In this document: positions 1 to 6,071 of the stretch, piece after piece
How the letters are laid out: each line of letters opens with the position of its first letter
How positions within the stretch are numbered: position 1 is the stretch's first letter
Assembly (NCBI GenBank): GCA_025453855.1
Contig: JALOPO010000038.1
Location: 1 to 10,951, forward strand
DNA: 10,951 nt
DNA from: Gemmatimonadaceae bacterium
GTDB taxonomy: Bacteria; Gemmatimonadota; Gemmatimonadetes; Gemmatimonadales; Gemmatimonadaceae
Direction of reading: 5' to 3'
Position numbers and translations under genes: made by a program
The notes under the pieces: model-generated
Told to the model about the DNA's origin: nothing
What the model saw: the letters and a program-made list of their open reading frames with translations, nothing else
The model's database searches: none

Positions 1-57
1 CATCAGGAGCACGGTGGCGCGAACGATCAGGATCCACGTCGTGCCCGACGGCATCAT
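1..57 (-). CDS. Possible N-terminus of a minus-strand gene, cut by the left edge
   Basis: Reading leftward from 57 there are two consecutive ATG codons and then an open frame of 19 codons to the window edge. The residues after the first few (WILIV..ATVLL) are hydrophobic, as in a signal peptide or first membrane helix. A purine-rich stretch on the minus strand just upstream (complement of about 59-69, reading GAGGTAGGGG) is a plausible ribosome-binding site a few bases before the first ATG. The gene would be divergent from the DUF4397 lipoprotein at 254, leaving about 196 bases for promoters of both; I recognise no clear promoter boxes there. Function cannot be assigned from 19 codons, and the call rests only on the start context. 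Confidence 0.4.
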   Translation of the reverse strand, partial: MMPSGTTWILIVRATVLLM

Positions 58-253
58 CGCCCCTACCTCGCGCTCAAACCCACGACTCGCGGCGGCTGCG
101 TGAACCACCGTGCGGACAGGGCGCACGCGACGCGCGGTGCGGTGCCATGCCCCTCGTGCCCAGCGCCGCCACCCTCCGCGCCTGACGGCGCCCCGGGGCA
201 GTAGAATGCACGGGCCGCGACCACCATGCCACCATTTCGCCACGCTTCCCACC

Positions 254-1024
254 ATGCGCCCGATTGCCGTTCGCCGGATTGGCCTTGCCACCGTGATGCT
301 GCTCCTCGCCGCCTGCGACGGCGGCGGGGCCACCACGCCAGGCTCGGCGCAGTCACTGGTCCGCGTCGCGCATTTCGTCCCCGACCTGCCCGACACCGTC
401 CCGGGTCTGGACCTGCGCGTGAACGTGGCAATGCCCGCTGGCTACGCGCGGGCGAGCTTCGGCACGGTCACGCCTTTCGTCGAGGCGCCGGTCGCGACGA
501 CCCAGGTGTCCGCCCAGTTCGCCCCCAGCACCAGCGCCGACGCACCTCTCCCGTTCGCGCTCAGCGGTCGGCTGAATCTCGCGGCTCGAACGCGCCACAC
601 CTTCCTGCTCGTCGGACTCTGGCGCGGGGGGCAGGCGGACTTCCCCGGCTTCACCGTTCTCGTGTCGGATACAGCGGCCGTCGCCACGACGAGCACGCGG
701 CTCACCGCGGTGCACGCGTCGCCGGGGGTCGATGGTGGCATCGACGTCTACCTGCTGCCGCCGGGCACGATGGCCGTCCCCGCACTGGCCACGCCAGCGG
801 TCGGTTCCGTTGGCTTTCGCACCGGGCGTTCGGCGCTCGTGTCGTCGGGGAGCTACGCAGTGGTCGCGACGCGAGTGGGTGACCGGTCCGTCGTGCTCGC
901 ACGGCAGGACCCGGTGACCTTCGCGGGTGGCGGCGCGGCCACGGTGTTCCTGTACGGGCTCCCGCCCGGCCCCGGCGTGCAGGCGGCGCGCACCATCGCG
1001 TTGCGCGTCACCGATGATCGCTGA
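254..1024 (+). CDS. DUF4397-domain lipoprotein
   Basis: A 256-residue secreted lipoprotein of unknown function. The start at 254 is chosen because it gives a textbook lipoprotein signal: basic residues R2, R7 and R8, a hydrophobic core (residues 9-20) and the lipobox LAAC with the acylated cysteine at residue 21. The frame is open back to 110, but that extension is Arg/Pro/His-rich with no secretion logic. No strong Shine-Dalgarno precedes 254. The rest fits DUF4397, a beta-rich extracytoplasmic domain often repeated. Residues 35-60 (VRVAHFVPD..., LDLRVNV) resemble the start of a first repeat. Residues 150-168 (LTAVHASPG, then IDVYLLPPG) are the typical DUF4397 opening, followed by FRTGRSALVSSGSYAVV, which matches the domain's later strands. 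The gene converges on the plug gene at 1040-2182, 15 bases away, across a shared hairpin. A second DUF4397 lipoprotein lies at 4692-5534. No catalytic residues are evident. Confidence 0.85.
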   Translation: MRPIAVRRIGLATVMLLLAACDGGGATTPGSAQSLVRVAHFVPDLPDTVPGLDLRVNVAMPAGYARASFGTVTPFVEAPVATTQVSAQFAPSTSADAPLPFALSGRLNLAARTRHTFLLVGLWRGGQADFPGFTVLVSDTAAVATTSTRLTAVHASPGVDGGIDVYLLPPGTMAVPALATPAVGSVGFRTGRSALVSSGSYAVVATRVGDRSVVLARQDPVTFAGGGAATVFLYGLPPGPGVQAARTIALRVTDDR

Positions 1025-1043
1025 GCGGCGCACCGCCGCTCAG
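1021..1043. terminator. Hairpin shared by two convergent genes; contains both stop codons
   Basis: A perfect 10-bp inverted repeat (CTGAGCGGCG at 1021-1030 and CGCCGCTCAG at 1034-1043) with a 3-base CAC loop. The TGA stop of the plus-strand DUF4397 gene (1022-1024) lies in the left arm. The TGA of the minus-strand plug gene (complement of 1040-1042) lies in the right arm, so the two stop codons are base-paired opposite each other. There is no T-tract on either side. It is therefore an intrinsic terminator without the usual tail, or a 3' end stabiliser, and it could serve both directions. Confidence 0.6.
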
Positions 1044-2182
1044 CGCGTCCAGATCGCCACCACGCCGCAGTTGCTCCGCTGCGAGCGCAGCTCGGGCGGT
1101 GTGGCGCCATCGCCCGGGTACACCTCGATGGCCGCCACGTCCTGCGGTGCGACGAAGGTGTCGATTCCCCAATCGTCGATCGGCACTTCGATGCCATCGA
1201 CGCGGACCGCCATCAGGCACTGTCCGCGGCCGACGAGCTGCGTGCGGCCGCGCGCGTCGGTGGAGACCGTCACGCCACGCGTGGTGCGCAACATGTCGGT
1301 GATAGCCAGCGGATTGCGCGCGTCGATCTCGTCCCGCATCACGAACGTCCCAAAGCCTGCGAGGCGCTGGCGGCGCCGCTCGAACTGTTCGAGCCGCCGC
1401 GTGCCCGCGCGCGCCCGCACGGTCACGGTGCCGAGATCCTGGCCGAGCGGCGTGAGCGCGACGACGAGGCGTGCACTCGTGCTGTCGGTGATCGTCGCGA
1501 AGAAGCTCTCGGCGGCGTAGCCGACGCGGCGCACGCGCACCAGGTGCCGCCCCACCGGAAGCTGTGCGAGCGCAAAGCGTCCGAGCGTGTCGGTGCGCAC
1601 CTCCTTGAGCGCCGTGATCACCTGCACGTTCGCGTCGTCGAGTGGGCGGCCGGATTGGTCGAGGACACGGCCGGCGAGGCTCGCTGGCAGCTTCGCGAAC
1701 GGCAGCGGCGGCGGCTCCGCGCTCGACGTGAGCGGTATCACGAGCGTCGAGGTGTCACCCGGTACCGCGTCGAAGTCGAAGGACATGCGCTCGTAACCCG
1801 CCGCCGAGACCTCCAGCGAGACGCTCCCGACGCGTGGCCCGCGCAGCTCGAAGCGCCCCAGTGAATCGGACAGGAGGAGCGCGCCGGTCTTCACGTCGCG
1901 GACACTGGCGTCGCGCACCGGCGCGCCGACCGTGTCGGTGACGATGCCACGGCGCGCCGAGGCCGCGCGTGCCAAGCCTGCCATCCGCTCGCCAGCCCGC
2001 ACGGTGTCGCGTGGCGCCGGGGTCGCGGGCGACGGCGCCCGGGGTGTGCCCTGCGCGGCCAGTGCACCGGGCGCGAGGCACAGCAGGCCGGTGGCCGCCA
2101 CGAAGCGGGTGCATCGGTCCAGCAGACCGCTGCGGCGACGATGCGTGGCGTCACCGGGCCTCCTCGCCCACCCGCCGCTCAT
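1040..2182 (-). CDS. Secreted protein: two regulatory-like domains + barrel-less TonB plug domain (paralog A)
   Basis: A 380-residue protein. The start at 2182 is set by an ATGA overlap with the stop of the upstream gene; a longer open frame reaches 2362 but lies inside that gene. After a rather long basic N-region, residues 26-44 (FVAATGLLCLAPGALAAQ) form a signal peptide. Two carboxypeptidase-regulatory-like beta-sandwiches follow: about 78-153 (GIVTDTVGAPVRDASV, then DSLGRFELRG) and about 168-246 (LAGRVLDQSGRPLDDANVQV, then TDTLGRFALAQLPVGRH). Residues 252-380 resemble the plug of TonB-dependent receptors: VTVRAR, RNPLAITDMLRTTRGVTV, VRVDG (326-330), IEVY (352-355) and a terminal CGVVAIWTR. 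Cys322 and Cys372 match cysteines in both paralogs and may form a disulfide. The protein stops exactly where a beta-barrel would begin, so it is not a channel. Function is unknown; databases would probably name it a carboxypeptidase regulatory-like or TonB plug domain protein. Confidence 0.85.
   Translation of the reverse strand: MSGGWARRPGDATHRRRSGLLDRCTRFVAATGLLCLAPGALAAQGTPRAPSPATPAPRDTVRAGERMAGLARAASARRGIVTDTVGAPVRDASVRDVKTGALLLSDSLGRFELRGPRVGSVSLEVSAAGYERMSFDFDAVPGDTSTLVIPLTSSAEPPPLPFAKLPASLAGRVLDQSGRPLDDANVQVITALKEVRTDTLGRFALAQLPVGRHLVRVRRVGYAAESFFATITDSTSARLVVALTPLGQDLGTVTVRARAGTRRLEQFERRRQRLAGFGTFVMRDEIDARNPLAITDMLRTTRGVTVSTDARGRTQLVGRGQCLMAVRVDGIEVPIDDWGIDTFVAPQDVAAIEVYPGDGATPPELRSQRSNCGVVAIWTR
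2179..2182 (-). other. ATGA stop/start overlap (translational coupling)
   Basis: On the minus strand the TGA that ends paralog B (complement of 2179-2181) overlaps the ATG that starts paralog A (complement of 2180-2182). This overlap fixes the start of A and suggests that the two are translated from one mRNA by ribosomes that terminate and re-initiate. The sequence just before the ATG (GGACAAG) is only a weak Shine-Dalgarno. Confidence 0.8.
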
Positions 2183-3303
2183 CTTGTCCAGACGACCACC
2201 GCGCCGCATGCCGTGTCCGCGCTCGCCAGCTCGCCGGGAACGGCCGGTCCGCTGGTGTAGACCTCCATCGCGCGGATGTCGTTGACGTTCACGAGCTGGT
2301 CGATGGTGAGTCCCTGGCGCATCGGCACGAGGCGTCCGTCGAGAATCAGCGGCATGGGGCAAGCGGACGCACCGGACCCGCCGCCCATGCCGAGGCCACG
2401 TCCGGCGATGACCGCCCCCATGCCGGGGCCCGCGGGGTAGATCGTGACGCCGTTGCGACCGCGGAGCGCCTCGCTGACCTGCGTTGCGTTGCGGCGCATG
2501 AGCTCCGTGCGATCGATGAAGATCCCGCCCCCCTTCTTCTGGCGCTCGTAGTACCCCTGCATCCGGTAGTCGCCCCGAAAGGCGTCGGCATCGGCCCGCA
2601 CGTCGACGGTCGCGAGCTGCTGTCCCGTGGCGCGCCGCAGCTGGATGGTCGCCGTGGCCGTGCGCCCGGCCACGGTGGTCACCGGGAAGTACTCGGCGAC
2701 GTAGCCCACCTTGCGGATGCGGATGAACGCCAGCCCCGCCTCGAGCCCCTGAAGCCGGAACCGCCCGCTGCTGTCGCTGAGCGTCGTGGTCTTGCTCGAC
2801 GCCTCCGCGATGGTAGCCCCGAAGACGGGCGCCCCCGCGGAATCGATCACGCGACCGCGCACGATCGCGGTGCGCGCCCCGGTATCGCGATCGTCGACCA
2901 TCTCGGCCGAATCGCCGTCGGCCATCGGCGGCGGGACGCTCTCGATCGTCAGCTTGAGCGACACGGTGACGCCGGCGGCGATGTCGAAGGTGAAGACTAT
3001 CCCCTTGAACCCGGCCTTGAATACCTCGAGCGTCGTCGTCCCCGGCGTCACGCCCGCGAGGCGGAAGCTCCCGTCGGCGGCGGTCTCGGTCGTCGTCCTG
3101 CCGTCCGGAGTCGCGACGGTCGCGGCCTCCACGGGGAGCCCGGCTTCGTCGACGACGGTGCCGGCGACGGTTGCCGTGGCCGGTGCCGGCGCGGGTGACG
3201 GGGTCACCTGGGCGGCGATCGATCCGGTGCCCAGCAGGGCGAGCAGGGCGACCTTCAGCAGGCCTGGGAGGAGGGAAGTCCGGGAAGGGCGTCGCGTCGA
3301 CAT
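2179..3303 (-). CDS. Secreted protein: two regulatory-like domains + barrel-less TonB plug domain (paralog B)
   Basis: A 374-residue protein, first gene of a two-gene minus-strand unit with paralog A. The ATG at 3303 gives a clean signal peptide: MSTRRPSR, then hydrophobic residues 10-31, ending SIAAQ. The frame opens further upstream to 3432, but that would run into the divergent gene. A Pro/Ala linker (35-42) precedes two carboxypeptidase-regulatory-like domains, about 45-121 (VAGTVVDEAGLPVEAATV, ADGSFRLAGVTPGTTTLEV) and about 147-223 (VRGRVIDSAGAPVFGATI, SSGRFRLQGL, IRKVGYVAEYF). The plug-like region spans 230-374: VDVRAD, RRNATQVSEALRGRNGVTIY, GRG (301-303), LILDG (319-323), DIRAMEVY (342-349) and terminal CGAVVVWTR. 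Cys315 and Cys366 align with those of A and C. A Gly/Met-rich loop (302-312) is specific to this copy. There is no beta-barrel and no C-terminal extension. It is inferred to act in the periplasm or envelope; partner and function are unknown. Confidence 0.85.
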   Translation of the reverse strand: MSTRRPSRTSLLPGLLKVALLALLGTGSIAAQVTPSPAPAPATATVAGTVVDEAGLPVEAATVATPDGRTTTETAADGSFRLAGVTPGTTTLEVFKAGFKGIVFTFDIAAGVTVSLKLTIESVPPPMADGDSAEMVDDRDTGARTAIVRGRVIDSAGAPVFGATIAEASSKTTTLSDSSGRFRLQGLEAGLAFIRIRKVGYVAEYFPVTTVAGRTATATIQLRRATGQQLATVDVRADADAFRGDYRMQGYYERQKKGGGIFIDRTELMRRNATQVSEALRGRNGVTIYPAGPGMGAVIAGRGLGMGGGSGASACPMPLILDGRLVPMRQGLTIDQLVNVNDIRAMEVYTSGPAVPGELASADTACGAVVVWTR

Positions 3304-3362
3304 GTGCGTGGTCGGGCGGGTTGCGAGTACGTTACGACGGTCGCTGCACAGGGAAGGTAGCC
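3304..3362. promoter_or_regulatory. Divergent intergenic region between paralogs B and C
   Basis: These 59 bases separate the starts of two divergent paralogous genes, so they must hold the 5' signals of both transcripts unless the promoters lie inside coding sequence. Near the middle is an imperfect palindrome, GTACGTTAC (3327-3335), with AT-richer steps that could serve as -10 boxes in either direction (TAACGT on the minus strand). I see no convincing -35 element. The promoter call rests on gene layout, not on recognised boxes. Confidence 0.4.
3351..3357 (+). promoter_or_regulatory. Ribosome-binding site that fixes the start of paralog C
   Basis: GGGAAGG lies five bases before the ATG at 3363 and eight before the second ATG at 3366. 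The frame is open upstream to 3171, but that extension overlaps the divergent gene, so this site and the signal peptide that follows decide the start. Confidence 0.65.
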
Positions 3363-4565
3363 ATGATGCGAGCGGGTGACGTGGGACCTCTGGGCGCCGC
3401 GCTGCTGGTCGGTGCACTCGCGGGTGAGACACTGTGGGCGCAGGAACGTTCGTGTCGCGCGGCCGTGCGGGTGATCACGCTGGCCTCGGAGCCTGTCGGC
3501 GGCGCCGAGGTGCGGATCGGCGACGCCGTCGCGCGCTCCGGGGACGACGGGCTGGCGACGGTCGCAGGGCTCGCGCCCGACACCGGCGCGGTGCGCGTCC
3601 GGCGAATCGGCTTCGCCGCCACCACCGCGCGGATCACGCCCGCGTGTGGCGCCGAGCCCGTGGCGCCGGTATCGGTACGCCTCGCCACGCTTCCCCAGTC
3701 GCTCCCGGTCGTGACGGTGCGCGTCGACGACCGCCCGCGCTACACAGGGCCGATGGCCGGCTTCTGGGAGCGTCGCGCCCGTGGCGAGGGGCACTACTTC
3801 ACCGCGGCGGAGATCGACCGGCGCAACGCCCAGAAGATGGCGGACCTGATCCGCACCGTGCCGGGGTGGGGGCGCGCGCAGAGCCAGCGGACGAGCGACG
3901 CGCTGGTCCGCGGGACGGCGGTGCGGATGGGGGCCATGTCGCGCAGCGATGCGGCGTCGGCCGCCGCCACGAAGTGCTTCCCGACCGTCGTCATCGACGG
4001 AATGGCGGCGACGATGGCCGAACTCAACGTGGAGGCGATCGATCCGCGCTCGTTGGCCGGTGTCGAGGTGTACGTCGACGGCGCCCGCACGCCGAGCGAG
4101 TTCTGGGGGGTCGCCGGCCAGGGACAGTGCGGCGTGCTCGCCCTCTGGTCACGGTCGCTCGACGCTGTGCGCCACACGCCACTCGAGCGTCAGAAGCAGC
4201 TCGCGGACACCGTCTACGAGGCGCACGAGGTGGACGAGCTGGCGCAGCTCGTCGATGCGCGCTCCTACCCGCCGCTCTATCCGCCCGCACTGCGCCGGAA
4301 GAAGACCGCTGGGGAGGCGACCCTTGCCTTCGTCGTGCTGCCGAACGGCGAGCCGTGGCTCCGCGCGGCCACGGTACTCCACGCCACGCACACCGAGTTT
4401 GGTCGTGCGCTGGAGGAGGCGCTCCCGCAGCTCCGCTTCCGTCCCGCACGTCGTGACGGCCGCGTGGTGGCACAGCGCACTCAGCTCACGGTGCGTTTCG
4501 GCGACGGCGTCGACTCCTCGGCCGTTCCCGCCTCGGCGACGCCCGCCACGCCCCGCCGTCACTGA
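3363..4565 (+). CDS. Fusion: regulatory-like domain + barrel-less TonB plug + TonB C-terminal domain (paralog C)
   Basis: A 400-residue protein divergent from paralogs A and B. A hydrophobic N-terminus (residues 8-27, ending LWAQ) is a signal peptide or possibly an uncleaved anchor. Residues 31-108 form one carboxypeptidase-regulatory-like domain (VGGAEVRIGD, DDGLATVAGLAPDTGAVRV) with its own Cys31 and Cys95. Residues 115-263 are plug-like: VTVRVDDRP, RRNAQKMADLIRTVPGWGR, VVIDG (209-213), LAGVEVY (231-237), CGVLALWSR (256-264). Cys205 and Cys256 match the cysteine pair of A and B. A and B end at the W[TS]R motif, whereas this protein continues. After a linker (265-301), residues 302-379 fit the TonB C-terminal domain: YPPLYPPALRRKKTAGEATL, FVVLPNGEP, FGRALEEALPQLRFRPARRDGR and a final VRF strand. 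A Pro/Ala/Ser tail follows. There is no beta-barrel and no long proline-rich spacer as in classical TonB. The domain reading is by eye; function is unknown. Confidence 0.85.
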   Translation: MMRAGDVGPLGAALLVGALAGETLWAQERSCRAAVRVITLASEPVGGAEVRIGDAVARSGDDGLATVAGLAPDTGAVRVRRIGFAATTARITPACGAEPVAPVSVRLATLPQSLPVVTVRVDDRPRYTGPMAGFWERRARGEGHYFTAAEIDRRNAQKMADLIRTVPGWGRAQSQRTSDALVRGTAVRMGAMSRSDAASAAATKCFPTVVIDGMAATMAELNVEAIDPRSLAGVEVYVDGARTPSEFWGVAGQGQCGVLALWSRSLDAVRHTPLERQKQLADTVYEAHEVDELAQLVDARSYPPLYPPALRRKKTAGEATLAFVVLPNGEPWLRAATVLHATHTEFGRALEEALPQLRFRPARRDGRVVAQRTQLTVRFGDGVDSSAVPASATPATPRRH

Positions 4566-4624
4566 CGCCGGGCTAGTCTGTACGGTCCGGAGGACGCGCG
4601 ACCACACGGCGCGCGCGCCACGAA

Positions 4625-4664
4625 CGAACGGGCCGCCACCGGTCTCCCGGTGGCGGCCCGTTCG
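4625..4664. terminator. Strong bidirectional hairpin terminator between convergent genes
   Basis: A perfect 18-bp inverted repeat (left arm 4625-4642 starting CGAACGGGCC, right arm 4647-4664) with a TCTC loop. It lies 59 bases after the stop of the plus-strand fusion gene and 27 bases beyond the stop of the minus-strand DUF4397 gene, so it can end both transcripts. No run of T follows on either strand, but the length and GC content make it very stable. Confidence 0.75.
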
Positions 4665-4691
4665 CATCCTGCACTGTCCGGATATGTACGC

Positions 4692-5534
4692 TCAGGGGCG
4701 GATCGGCGCGATGGTCGGCGTCGGGCGCCCGTCGAGGAACGACACCAGCCCCGGGGAAGCGAAGGCCGTCGCGCGCTGCCCGAGCCCCGCCGGGAAGGCG
4801 ACGACGCTCATGGCGCTCCCGCTGATCGCGACCCCACCCTCGGGATTGGCGACGTTGTCGCCCGGCGTGCCGCGCTGCATCTGCACGCGGAGGATCACCG
4901 ACGGATCGGCGACTGCGCGCACCTGCGCGGCAGCGCGACCGGCCGCCCGTCGGACGTACCCGGTGCGAGCACCAAAGTTGATGGTCGCCAGCGCGGTACC
5001 GACGGCGTCGCTGGTCGTGTCGGTGACGAACACCTGCACCGGTCCGGGCGCAGCACCCGGGATGGCATGCACGGCGCGAATCGCGACCTGCTGCCCGAGA
5101 TCGGCGGCGCGCGGGATCGAGTCCTCGAGCACGATCAGCGAATCGCGATTGCCCTGCGCGAGACCCACGTGCAGGACGGTGTAGTAGGTGTTCGGCCGGA
5201 GCGTGAGCGTCTGGTTGATCACCGGGTCGCCCGCGACGATCGCCGGTACGCTGCTCACGACGAAAGACCGGAGCAACCGCTGGCCCGCACGGGTCCCCTT
5301 GTACGACGAGCCCTGCCGGAACGCGAGGCCGCTTCCTTCGATGGGGTTCTCGACCTCATCGCGGAAGCCATAGATCATCGCGGTGGTGTCCGGGATCGCG
5401 TTGATCACGCGGACGTACGCGAGCGGCGGCGTCTCGGTGACGGTCGGACCGTCCTCGGAGCTGCACGCGGCAAGTCCGCCGAGGGCGAGGGCCGCCGCAG
5501 CGACACGACGAAGCGCGACACTGGTATGGGTCAT
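4692..5534 (-). CDS. DUF4397-domain lipoprotein, last gene of the SusC/SusD operon
   Basis: A 280-residue lipoprotein. The start at 5534 gives MTHTSVALRR, a hydrophobic core and the lipobox LAAC with Cys24. An in-frame ATG five codons earlier (5549) is nearly as good, and neither has a clear Shine-Dalgarno. The mature part carries DUF4397-like repeats. The first begins at about 38 (LAYVRVINAIPDTTAMIYGF) and includes LTLRPNTYYTVLHVG (110-124). The second begins at about 149 (QVAIRAVHAIPG, then PVQVFVTDTT), followed by TINFGARTGYVRRAAGRAAAQV. These openings match the DUF4397 'R..HA.P...v.vYv' pattern and resemble the other DUF4397 lipoprotein at 254-1024. The gene starts 41 bases after the small lipoprotein's stop on the same strand, with no terminator seen between them, so it is probably co-transcribed with SusC and SusD. 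An accessory envelope role is inferred from position only. Confidence 0.85.
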   Translation of the reverse strand: MTHTSVALRRVAAAALALGGLAACSSEDGPTVTETPPLAYVRVINAIPDTTAMIYGFRDEVENPIEGSGLAFRQGSSYKGTRAGQRLLRSFVVSSVPAIVAGDPVINQTLTLRPNTYYTVLHVGLAQGNRDSLIVLEDSIPRAADLGQQVAIRAVHAIPGAAPGPVQVFVTDTTSDAVGTALATINFGARTGYVRRAAGRAAAQVRAVADPSVILRVQMQRGTPGDNVANPEGGVAISGSAMSVVAFPAGLGQRATAFASPGLVSFLDGRPTPTIAPIRP

Positions 5535-5575
5535 GTTCACTGGAAGCATGGGATGTGCAGGCGCCGCGGACGGCG

Positions 5576-6058
5576 TCACTGCTGGTTCGGGGGCCCACCC
5601 GGGCCAGGGGCAGCGGAGTCGCCGCCCCCGGCGAGAGTGCGCGTGACGATGAAGACAAGTGCGACGCCGGCGGTGATGCCGGCGAGGAGCGTCGTGCGGA
5701 GCCGCGAGAGCCGCTTCGCGCGTATGTCGCGCATCTGCGACTCGCTGATCGCCACCTCCTCGCCACTCCACTGGGTGATGGAGCGGTCGAAGTAGGTCAC
5801 CTCGAGCACACGCACGCGCACCAGGCTGTCGGTGCGCGCGACCAGCGTGCCCTCGAGCGAGAGGGCACCCGGGCCGATGCGGTTCACGAGGTCGGCACGC
5901 CCACGATCGTTCAGAAGCACCTCGACCCGCGGCTGCTCTCCCGTGGGGCGTGCCGGCAGCGGGCCGAACTCGTAGCACCCCGCCGTTCCCGTGAGGAGCG
6001 TCAGCGTGGCGAGCGAAGCAGCCATCGAGCGGCCGTGCCTGAGGCGGGAAAGCAGCAT
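5576..6058 (-). CDS. Small lipoprotein with C-terminal membrane segment, function unknown
   Basis: A 160-residue protein that I do not recognise. The start at 6058 lies 13 bases after the SusD stop, consistent with an operon. It supplies three arginines (R5, R7, R10) ahead of a hydrophobic stretch (13-24) and a likely lipobox TAGC with Cys28. The in-frame ATG at 6025 would lose the basic residues. Residues 43-92 form a beta-rich stretch (RVEVLLNDRGRADLVNRIGPG, LEGTLVARTDSLVRVRVLEV). Residues 99-121 look helical and charged (GEEVAISESQMRDIRAKRLSRL). A predicted membrane helix spans about 123-138 (TTLLAGITAGVALVFIV), followed by a Gly/Pro tail. Having both a lipobox and a C-terminal membrane helix is unusual; one of them may be misleading. 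An accessory role for the SusC/SusD system is inferred from context only. Confidence 0.75.
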   Translation of the reverse strand: MLLSRLRHGRSMAASLATLTLLTGTAGCYEFGPLPARPTGEQPRVEVLLNDRGRADLVNRIGPGALSLEGTLVARTDSLVRVRVLEVTYFDRSITQWSGEEVAISESQMRDIRAKRLSRLRTTLLAGITAGVALVFIVTRTLAGGGDSAAPGPGGPPNQQ

Positions 6059-6071
6059 CGCGGGGCGTGGC

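Noticed and set aside
110..253. N-terminal extension of the first DUF4397 lipoprotein
   Set aside because: The extension is Arg/His/Pro-rich. The lipoprotein signal with its cysteine at the expected distance begins only at the ATG at 254.
63..431. Minus-strand open frame of 122 codons at the left end
   Set aside because: It overlaps the lipoprotein signal region of the DUF4397 gene, is Arg/Gly/Trp-rich, and has no start context. The short start at 57 is a better candidate for a minus-strand gene.
1969..3198. Long plus-strand open frame (409 codons) opposite the plug genes A and B
   Set aside because: Arg/Ala/His-rich translation with no domain or secretion logic, lying antisense to two well-supported genes. 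It is a shadow typical of high-GC DNA.
1040..4565. Plug genes as pseudogenes of full TonB receptors
   Set aside because: All three have intact frames, signal peptides, the same end point and shared cysteines, and no barrel remnants follow them. The architecture looks native.
4608..4619. 12-bp alternating GC palindrome (GGCGCGCGCGCC), possible Z-DNA or protein site
   Set aside because: Such runs are common by chance at this GC content. It lies next to a much stronger terminator hairpin and has no other support.
3949..5184. Long plus-strand open frame (411 codons) spanning the end of the fusion gene, the terminator and the DUF4397 gene
   Set aside because: It runs through a strong 18-bp terminator and two supported genes in other frames, and its composition is Arg/Pro/Ser-rich without motifs.
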